A stretch of DNA of 9,707 bases, taken from UBA2128 sp964534955. Lineage in GTDB: Bacteria; Fidelibacterota; Marinisomatia; Marinisomatales; UBA2128. The DNA is taken from the NCBI GenBank assembly GCA_964534955.1, contig CAZHRR010000094.1:1-9707 (forward strand), given 5' to 3'. A model generated the notes under the pieces. The model did not search any database. It was not told where the DNA came from and worked only from the letters and a program-made list of their open reading frames with translations. Each line of letters opens with the position of its first letter. The first letter of the stretch is position 1. The translations under genes and the position numbers were made by a program. Below, in pieces: positions 1 through 5,904 of the stretch.

Positions 1-40
1 AAATGGTTGTCTGTTTTTTGTTGTCCAAACGAAATGAATC

Positions 41-85
41 CCCGCCTGCTCCCGATTCGTCTGCTGGCGGAGAGGGCGGGCAGGC
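41..85. repeat. GC-rich imperfect inverted repeat
   Basis: CCCGCC (41-46) is complementary to GGCGGG (75-80), and the overlapping GCCTGC (44-49) is complementary to GCAGGC (80-85), so two alternative stems can form. The stretch is far more GC-rich than its surroundings. Together with the hairpins at 121-174 it looks like a dispersed intergenic repeat (REP- or MITE-like), but one window cannot show that it is multicopy. Confidence 0.45.
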
Positions 86-120
86 AAATTTTAATAAAAG
101 CCATTATTATACCTTTCCTT

Positions 121-174
121 GGGCTAAAGCCCGGGTTGGGGTTGTACTTTTTGCCCCCACCTTGAAAGGTGGGG
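121..174. repeat. Pair of short perfect hairpin-type palindromes
   Basis: GGGCT (121-125) and AGCCC (128-132) flank AA. CCCCACCTT (155-163) and AAGGTGGGG (166-174) flank GA, giving nine perfectly complementary bases per arm. Neither stem is followed by a T run on either strand (the 155-174 stem is followed by GTAAG on plus and by GCAAAAAG on minus), so they are not standard intrinsic terminators. The second stem runs into a perfect 9-bp tandem duplication, GTAAGTGAT at 174-182 and 183-191. A dispersed intergenic element is the likeliest reading; a role at the 3' end of the regulator transcript is possible. Confidence 0.55.
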
Positions 175-324
175 TAAGTGATGTAAGTGATTTATCTGAG
201 CCCTTATGCTTAAAGAGTGATACATTAAATTTGTCAAATTCGTCCTACTTCCTCTTTAATTATTTTATAACTTTTTCGTTTGGGTACGTATTATTGCTAT
301 GAACCATAAAAGTAAACCTTTCGC

Positions 325-1149
325 TCAGGGGGCACTATTCTGGTGGTTTTTGATCATTTCCTCCAAATGGAAATCAGACCATTTCATCATCTTCTGTACA
401 ATAGGATTTACGTCCATTTTTAACCTCTGCCCAGCAAGAGTGATATCCAGAATCATATGGTTCATAGCAATTTCGGTAATAGCTTCATTGTTGGTCCAAA
501 TGGCTCGGTTACTCTGCTTCTCGGAGGCGCTCCCCATTATGGCTGTTTTGAGATCAAAAACCATGATTATCTTAGGATTCCAGATTTTCCGCAACTCGTT
601 TTCTTCCATGCCGTAGGAGATAACCGTCCCTACTGGCTCATCCAGTCTGCAGAACGAAAATGTAACAACATCAACCCCTCGATCAGCCGCAGTTTTCAAC
701 TCATCGACTATCTTATTATGTTCCCTGCACCACAACGCTGCAAATATTTTCCCCTCAGCTCGGCTAATGCCCTCCCTCATCTTGAGGATAAGGTTCCTGT
801 ATCCGTGAAGGTGCCAGAAGTCAAATGCCTCTTCATCTATATCGAGAGAATCAAAAGCACTCTTCAGTGATTCAATCCTCTCTTCATTTACCCGGGAGAG
901 ATGCTCCATCAGTGATGACGGTGCTAATGGTACAAACTTCCGGGGCCCTGTTCCGATCTCATTGACCATATTGGTATCTTTCAATCTATTAAGCACGGTA
1001 TAAATGGCAGATCGCGGAATACCAGCCTCAGCACTTATCTCATATCCTGTTGAAGGGTTCTTCTTCAACAGGGCCAGATAAGCTTTTGCAGCGTTCACGG
1101 GAAGACCAAGCTCACCTAAAACGTCGATTATTATTCTCTCGGTTGGCAC
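325..1149 (-). CDS. TrmB-family sugar-responsive transcriptional regulator
   Basis: This 274-residue cytoplasmic protein has an N-terminal winged helix-turn-helix of TrmB type (about residues 5-72). The recognition region is around 37-57 (YEISAEAGIPRSAIYTVLNR) and the wing contains GTGPRKF. A predicted coiled-coil linker follows (about 78-103), then an alpha/beta domain (about 108-244) resembling the PLD-like middle domain of TrmB proteins, including a DELKTAADRGVDV helix-strand unit. At 274 residues it is shorter than the archaeal sugar-binding TrmB of Thermococcus (about 338), so the extra C-terminal sugar-binding domain is probably absent or much reduced. The start is GTG; an in-frame TAA two codons upstream excludes a longer protein, and the next Met lies beyond the DNA-binding helix. 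It is divergent from the amylase operon across a repeat-rich intergenic region, which makes it the likely local regulator. TrmB proteins can repress or activate; the effector here is unknown. Confidence 0.85.
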   Translation of the reverse strand: MPTERIIIDVLGELGLPVNAAKAYLALLKKNPSTGYEISAEAGIPRSAIYTVLNRLKDTNMVNEIGTGPRKFVPLAPSSLMEHLSRVNEERIESLKSAFDSLDIDEEAFDFWHLHGYRNLILKMREGISRAEGKIFAALWCREHNKIVDELKTAADRGVDVVTFSFCRLDEPVGTVISYGMEENELRKIWNPKIIMVFDLKTAIMGSASEKQSNRAIWTNNEAITEIAMNHMILDITLAGQRLKMDVNPIVQKMMKWSDFHLEEMIKNHQNSAP

Positions 1150-1197
1150 TATTTACTCTTTTCTAAATTCTTTGCGGATAAGAATTTAATCATTTAT

Positions 1198-1227
1198 TTG
1201 GCGGTTACTTTGAAAATCGCTTATATT
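1198..1227 (+). promoter_or_regulatory. Candidate sigma70-like promoter of the amylase operon
   Basis: TTGGCG (1198-1203) is a partial -35 match and TATATT (1222-1227) matches the -10 consensus at five of six positions, with an 18-bp spacer. Transcription would start near 1234, leaving a 5' leader of about 65 nt before the amylase start. The -10 box lies within one arm of the repeat cluster, and the perfect 9-bp-arm palindrome (1239-1260) falls just downstream of the predicted start, a position suited to repression. If the organism uses Bacteroidota-type promoters instead, this call would be wrong. Confidence 0.35.
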
Positions 1228-1281
1228 CTGTAAGCGAAAGTAACTCATTTGTGAGTTACTAAATATAAGCGAACTATTCGC
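1204..1281. promoter_or_regulatory. Composite operator: interleaved inverted and direct repeats between divergent genes
   Basis: Two motifs recur. Motif A, TAAGCGA, lies at 1217-1223 (inverted), 1231-1237 and 1266-1272. Motif B, GTTACT, lies at 1204-1209, 1239-1244 (inverted) and 1255-1260. They build several perfect inverted repeats: AGTAACTCA/TGAGTTACT (1239-1247 and 1252-1260, 4-bp spacer); TCGCTTATATT/AATATAAGCGA (1217-1227 and 1262-1272); TCGCTTA/TAAGCGA (1217-1223 and 1231-1237, 7-bp spacer); GTTACTTT/AAAGTAAC (1204-1211 and 1237-1244); and GCGAA/TTCGC (1269-1273 and 1277-1281). Such density in a divergent regulator-operon intergenic region strongly suggests binding sites, most likely for the adjacent TrmB-like protein. 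A second regulator or a structured leader RNA is an alternative. Confidence 0.7.
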
Positions 1282-1300
1282 AAGGTAAAACTGAAAAAAA

Positions 1301-3115
1301 GTGGAACCTAAATTAACACTTATGATTCTCCTGGCTGCAGTAAACATTTCTGTATGCCAACCTCTTGACTGGGCCAGCGATGCCATTTGGTACCAAATCT
1401 TCCCTGAACGCTTTCACAACGGTGATCCCCACAACGATCCTACCATTGAATCACTTGACGGCACGTGGCCCTATGATAAGCAGGAACAGTGGTCAGTTAC
1501 TCCCTGGACCAGCGACTGGTACAAGCTTCAGCCGTGGGAAGAAGCTAATGGTCAAGGATTCTATTACAACGCTCAACTCCGCAGATACGGAGGTGACATT
1601 CAGGGAATCATTGATAAACTGGATTACCTTGAAGAACTGGGTGTGAATGCCCTATACTTGAACCCTGTGTTCGAATCACCTTCATCACATAAGTATGGTA
1701 CTGCAATGTACCGCCACATAGACAACAACTTCGGTTCCGATCCCGAAGGAGACGAACGCATCTGGGCAGAGGAAGACCCTACCGATCCCTCCACATGGCA
1801 GTGGACTGCCGCTGACCAGCTTTTTCTCCAACTTGTGGAAGAAGTTCATAACCGTGATATGCACATCATTATTGACGGAGTTTTCAATCATGTGGGGATT
1901 CCGTTCTGGGCATTTCAACACGCCAGAGAGCACGGCGAAAAAAGTCCCTATGCTGACTGGTTTTATATAAAATCCTTCGATGACCCAGCTACACCGGAAG
2001 ATGAATTCAGCTACAAAGGGTGGTTCAATGTTCCCGACCTTCCAGAACTCAAGGAAGAGGATAGTAACCTTTTACCACCAATACGGGAGCACTTACACAA
2101 GATCGTGAAGCGGTGGATGGATCCTAACGGGGATGGCGACCCTTCAGACGGAATTGACGGCTGGAGGCTTGATGTAGCGGAAATGGTCGGGCAAGACTTC
2201 TGGAGAGAGTTCAGTTCCTGGGTGCAGGAGATTAATCCCAATGCCTACACCACAGCGGAGATCTGGTGGGAAGACTATTTCAACAATGTCCAGTACGACG
2301 CTTCACCATGGGTGGGAAATGACGGCTTCACTGCTGTCATGAACTACCGCTTCGGCGACGCTATGTACAAGTTCTTCAACGATGAGGAGTGGCAGATAAC
2401 AGCTACAGACCTCGACAGGTTACTTGCCGACATACGTGAAGATTACGGATTGGATGTATCTTACGGACTACAGAACATAATGTGCAGCCACGACTGCGAA
2501 CGCCTGGCTTCAGCAGTGGTAAATCCTGACCGGTGGATAGACCATGGCGGTAATCTGCAATACAACCCGGAGTTTGACGTCCGAAGACCGAACGATGCTG
2601 AACGGCAAAAGCAGAAAGTCATCCTCGCTTTCCAGTTTACCTATCTGGGAGCCCCTTACATCTATTATGGAGACGAAGTAGGCATGTGGGGCGCTGATGA
2701 TCCTGATTGCCGCAAGCCTATGGTGTGGAGTGAGTTCGAGTACGAGACAGAAACTACACACCCGCTGGGACATCCCCGACAGGCCGATCGAGTTGAAGTG
2801 GATGGAGAGTTGTTTGATTATTACCGTTCACTGATAAAACTCAGGAAGGAGTACCCAGCCCTGCGGTATGGGAGCTACCGCACGGTTCTGGTGGACGATC
2901 AAAGAAATCTGTTCGCCTTTGAACGGACCTACAGCGATGAGGTAATTCGTATGCTATTCAATGGCTCCCAAAAAACTCATTCAATTCCAGATAGCATAGT
3001 AAATATGGATTCAAACGAATGGGAGATTCTATTGGCATTCAATACTAACGACAATCTTGACACTATTAATAGTAAATCTGCAAAGATCTTTATGTTAAGA
3101 TCTCGGTCACAATGA
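1301..3115 (+). CDS. Secreted GH13 alpha-amylase / cyclomaltodextrinase-like glycoside hydrolase
   Basis: This 604-residue enzyme should hydrolyse alpha-1,4-glucosidic bonds in starch-derived or cyclic maltodextrins. All four GH13 conserved regions are visible: region I DGVFNH (192-197); region II GWRLDVAE with nucleophile Asp291; region III TTAE with acid/base Glu320; region IV SHD with Asp398. AIWYQIFPERF (28-38) and YYGDEVGM (455-462) followed by DPDCRKPMVW (467-476) resemble neopullulanase/cyclomaltodextrinase-type enzymes, but no N-terminal CBM34-like domain is present; the catalytic barrel begins directly after the signal peptide. A beta-sandwich C domain probably covers about 520-604. 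The start is GTG at 1301 (TGA in frame at 1292-1294). An alternative ATG at 1322 would remove Lys4, the only positive charge before the hydrophobic stretch (5-18), so GTG is preferred. There is no good Shine-Dalgarno. Cys19 is not in a standard lipobox, so a periplasmic or exported soluble enzyme is likelier. The stop overlaps the receptor start. Confidence 0.9.
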   Translation: MEPKLTLMILLAAVNISVCQPLDWASDAIWYQIFPERFHNGDPHNDPTIESLDGTWPYDKQEQWSVTPWTSDWYKLQPWEEANGQGFYYNAQLRRYGGDIQGIIDKLDYLEELGVNALYLNPVFESPSSHKYGTAMYRHIDNNFGSDPEGDERIWAEEDPTDPSTWQWTAADQLFLQLVEEVHNRDMHIIIDGVFNHVGIPFWAFQHAREHGEKSPYADWFYIKSFDDPATPEDEFSYKGWFNVPDLPELKEEDSNLLPPIREHLHKIVKRWMDPNGDGDPSDGIDGWRLDVAEMVGQDFWREFSSWVQEINPNAYTTAEIWWEDYFNNVQYDASPWVGNDGFTAVMNYRFGDAMYKFFNDEEWQITATDLDRLLADIREDYGLDVSYGLQNIMCSHDCERLASAVVNPDRWIDHGGNLQYNPEFDVRRPNDAERQKQKVILAFQFTYLGAPYIYYGDEVGMWGADDPDCRKPMVWSEFEYETETTHPLGHPRQADRVEVDGELFDYYRSLIKLRKEYPALRYGSYRTVLVDDQRNLFAFERTYSDEVIRMLFNGSQKTHSIPDSIVNMDSNEWEILLAFNTNDNLDTINSKSAKIFMLRSRSQ

Positions 3116-5904
3116 CAACATATCAATTCAAATACTCTTTCGCACTATTGTTAGCAGCCCAGTTGTTACTGGCTGGTACTTCCGGAAAGATCACAGGTCG
3201 AGTCATCGATCAAGAATCTATGTCTCCTCTTATTGGTTGTAACATCGTTGTACTTGGCATCACTATGGGCGCTGCTACAAATACCAACGGTGACTATCTC
3301 ATACTGAATGTACCGCCGGGCAATTATACTCTGAGGGCAATGATGATAGGGTATGCGTCAGTGAATATGACTGATGTTGAGGTAGTTGCTGACCTCACTA
3401 CCAAAGCTGACTTCACCCTGGGAATGGAAGTAATTGGAGGAGAAGAAGTTACTGTTGTGGCAAAGCGGGAGCTTATCAAGAAAGATCTGACTGCCACTAC
3501 TGCAATTGTGAACTCGAAGATGCTTGAAATACTGCCTATCACAGAGGTATCGGAGGCACTTGAACTCCAAGCAGGATTTGTCAATGGGCATCTTCGCGGA
3601 GGCAGAGGTGGTGAGGTTGCCTACTGGATTGATGGTGTCCCCGTTACGGATGTGTTTGACGGAGAGTCAGTAGTTAACGTAAATAAAAACACAGTAGAAG
3701 AAATGCAACTCATATCAGGTGCTTTTAATGCCGAATACGGACAGGCCATGAGTGGTATCGTCAATATAATTACAAAAGATGGCTCAGATCGTTTATCAGC
3801 TAATATCTCGTTATACGGTGGAGATTATCTCTCTTCTCATGATAACATATTTTTAAACATTGACCAATTCAACCCGATGACGACACGGAATATTGACGGT
3901 AGTCTGCAGGGTAGTATCATCCCCAAGAAACTTTATTATTACCTTAATGCCCGATGGATTTATTTTCAGGGTGTATACGAGGGTCAGCGCCGGTTTAATC
4001 CTAACAACATCGCCTACACAGATTCCATAGGTGATTTTCATCTTTCCCGACCAGAGGTCACAAATGGTGACACAACATATCCTGGGCAAGGAAACAATCA
4101 GTTTGTACCAATGGAGTGGAACCAAAAAACGTATGCCCAAGCCAAACTCATTTGGAGATTATCGCCTACACTCAAGTTTCGCTTCAACATTATCGGAGAT
4201 AATGTAACCTCCCAGAACTATGAGCGCATGTACAAATACAATCCGGATGGTAACCTGACAAGACATAACAACGGACTAACCTATCTTGCACAGATACACC
4301 AGAGCCTGAGTAACAAGACCTATTATACATTGGGTTTTACTCGCTTCCAGAAACAGTACTTTCATCGTACTTACTCGCAGGAAAACGACTGGAAGTATAT
4401 CCATTCGATGCTATTGAACACGCAGCCCTACAGCTTCTATACAGGTGGAACCAACAACAGTGTATTTGAGCGGGAGACAATCACATCCACATTCAAAGGT
4501 GATTTCAACAGTCAGATAACACCTAAACATCTCCTGAAAGGGGGCATTGAGTACCGCTCTCATACCCTCTCCTACTTTAACACAGAAATGCGTCCTCCGG
4601 ATGAAAAGGCCTCAATTGATCTTGCAGATGATGACCCCTTTCTAATTGATCCAGTCGAACCACCGGATTCCTCTATCTACACGAGCAGTTACATTTTCGA
4701 ACCAATGGAGTTCAGTACATACATCCAAGACAAGATGGAATTTGATGAACTCATTGTGAATATTGGTATTCGTTTTGATTACTTCGATCCTAAAGGACAA
4801 GTACTGGACGACCCTTCGGATCCCAGTATCTTCAATCCGATAAGACCGGAAAATCGATATGAGGACACAAATAATAACGGCATACAAGACGAGGGAGAAG
4901 CATCTGTCACCTATGAAGACCGTCTTTCACATTGGTTCAATGATACATCTCCAAAATGGAAAATAAGCCCTCGACTCGGTGCATCCTTTCCATTTACGGA
5001 CAGAGGTGTTTTTCACTTCTCCTACGGTCACTTTTTTCAGACCCCCCGTTTTAACCTTCTGTATATGAATCCCGATTTTGATCTTGGTCAAGGCACCGGC
5101 AATATTGGTGTAATCGGTAATGCAGACCTGCGACCGGAAAAAACGGTAAGCGGAGAGTTGGGAGTAAAACTACAATTGGCTCCAAGTTTGGCACTTGATG
5201 CCACAACCTATTTCAGGGATATCCGTGACCTTACCGGAACACGAGCGGAAGAGATCACTATATTCGGTGGGTCAAGTACTTACAGCAAACTGGTAAATTC
5301 CGATTTCGCTTATATACGCGGTGTTGTTCTCTCCCTTATCATGGTAGAAGCCCAAGGATGGTCAGGAACCGTTGACTATACATATCAAATTGCTAAAGGG
5401 ACAGCATCTGATCCTGAACAGGCACGAAATGCTGCTGCTGCGAATCAGCTACCAGAAATCCATTTAGCGCGACTTAACTGGGATCAAACACACACATTTA
5501 ATACATCAGTGTCATTCAATGCACTTCATTGGGGTAGCAGTGTTATAGCCCAAGTAGGGTCCGGGCTGCCGTACACACCTGAATCTGTACAAGACATATC
5601 CACCCTTGTGCTCAACTCATCTAAAAGACCATTGACGTGGAATGTTGATGTTAGGGCATATTACTCGATCCAGCTTATGAGAAATAGGATAACGATGTTC
5701 ATCCGGATTGAAAACCTATTTGACCACCTAAATCATCTCAATGTTTATGATGATTCCGGGGTTGCTGATGAAACCAAGGACATTGCAATCGCCATAAGCC
5801 AGAATACCCATGAGTATGTAAATACCATTAAAGAATGGTATAGAAATGAGACATTTTATTCCCTGCCAAGAAGGATTGAATTTGGAGTTGACTATGCTTT
5901 TTAG
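3112..5904 (+). CDS. TonB-dependent outer-membrane receptor with CarboxypepD_reg-like N-terminus
   Basis: This 930-residue protein is an outer-membrane beta-barrel for energised uptake of a ligand, here probably a sugar or oligosaccharide by context. In order: a signal peptide (about 1-25, Lys7 then a Leu/Ala core); a carboxypeptidase-regulatory-like beta-sandwich (about 26-105, starting KITGRVID); a possible TonB box EEVTVVA (111-117); a plug domain (about 121-225) with GGRGGEVAYWIDGVPV (163-178) and AEYGQAMSGIVNIITKDG (207-224); then the barrel, with the typical late segment NADLRPEKT (670-678) and a terminal Phe suited to barrel assembly. A predicted loop carries DTNNNGIQDEGE (585-596), an acidic motif also found in the next protein. 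It is somewhat shorter than many SusC proteins, and no SusD-like gene follows. Its start ATG overlaps the amylase stop (ATGA) without a clear Shine-Dalgarno, so translational coupling is likely. Substrate assignment is inference. Confidence 0.9.
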   Translation: MTTYQFKYSFALLLAAQLLLAGTSGKITGRVIDQESMSPLIGCNIVVLGITMGAATNTNGDYLILNVPPGNYTLRAMMIGYASVNMTDVEVVADLTTKADFTLGMEVIGGEEVTVVAKRELIKKDLTATTAIVNSKMLEILPITEVSEALELQAGFVNGHLRGGRGGEVAYWIDGVPVTDVFDGESVVNVNKNTVEEMQLISGAFNAEYGQAMSGIVNIITKDGSDRLSANISLYGGDYLSSHDNIFLNIDQFNPMTTRNIDGSLQGSIIPKKLYYYLNARWIYFQGVYEGQRRFNPNNIAYTDSIGDFHLSRPEVTNGDTTYPGQGNNQFVPMEWNQKTYAQAKLIWRLSPTLKFRFNIIGDNVTSQNYERMYKYNPDGNLTRHNNGLTYLAQIHQSLSNKTYYTLGFTRFQKQYFHRTYSQENDWKYIHSMLLNTQPYSFYTGGTNNSVFERETITSTFKGDFNSQITPKHLLKGGIEYRSHTLSYFNTEMRPPDEKASIDLADDDPFLIDPVEPPDSSIYTSSYIFEPMEFSTYIQDKMEFDELIVNIGIRFDYFDPKGQVLDDPSDPSIFNPIRPENRYEDTNNNGIQDEGEASVTYEDRLSHWFNDTSPKWKISPRLGASFPFTDRGVFHFSYGHFFQTPRFNLLYMNPDFDLGQGTGNIGVIGNADLRPEKTVSGELGVKLQLAPSLALDATTYFRDIRDLTGTRAEEITIFGGSSTYSKLVNSDFAYIRGVVLSLIMVEAQGWSGTVDYTYQIAKGTASDPEQARNAAAANQLPEIHLARLNWDQTHTFNTSVSFNALHWGSSVIAQVGSGLPYTPESVQDISTLVLNSSKRPLTWNVDVRAYYSIQLMRNRITMFIRIENLFDHLNHLNVYDDSGVADETKDIAIAISQNTHEYVNTIKEWYRNETFYSLPRRIEFGVDYAF
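5884..5896 (+). promoter_or_regulatory. Ribosome binding site supporting the start of the large secreted protein
   Basis: GGAG at 5884-5887 lies six bases before ATG 5894-5896, inside the last codons of the receptor gene. It supports a start overlapping the receptor stop by 11 bp. It is the clearest Shine-Dalgarno-like site in this operon; the two upstream genes lack an equally good one. Confidence 0.5.

Larger units (their letters stand above)
1..324. other. Gene-free region downstream of the TrmB-like gene
   Basis: No convincing coding region is present. A 99-codon open frame (3-302) crosses the inverted repeats and reads as low-complexity Ser/Pro/Gly sequence followed by an unpatterned Phe/Leu-rich tail, so I do not call it. 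The first 191 bases contain GC-rich inverted repeats and a short tandem duplication, listed separately. Bases 192-324 are AT-rich with no recognisable RNA gene. The 3' end of the minus-strand regulator abuts this region, and I see no classical terminator (GC hairpin followed by a T run on the minus strand) close to its stop. Confidence 0.6.

Noticed and set aside
155..174. Hairpin considered as an intrinsic terminator for the regulator
   Set aside because: The stem is perfect, but no T run follows it on either strand and it lies about 150 bases past the regulator stop.
3..302. 99-codon open frame on the plus strand
   Set aside because: It runs through the GC-rich inverted repeats, encodes low-complexity sequence followed by an unpatterned hydrophobic tail, and has no ribosome binding site or recognisable domain.
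299..870. Plus-strand open frames of 105 and 137 codons opposite the regulator
   Set aside because: They are antisense to a well-supported TrmB-family gene; the minus-strand reading gives a clear winged-helix protein while these show no domain.
1317..1357. Lipoprotein signal (lipobox) for the amylase at Cys19
   Set aside because: The residues before Cys19 are Ile-Ser-Val; Val directly before the Cys does not fit the usual Gly/Ala/Ser, so lipidation is not supported.
3082..3091. Perfect 10-bp palindrome AAAGATCTTT near the end of the amylase gene
   Set aside because: It is short, inside coding sequence and AT-rich; nothing indicates a site beyond chance.
3112..5904. Calling the receptor SusC
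   Set aside because: Architecture is shared with SusC-type receptors, but no SusD-like gene follows and TonB receptors with this N-terminal domain serve many ligands, so the specific name is not justified.
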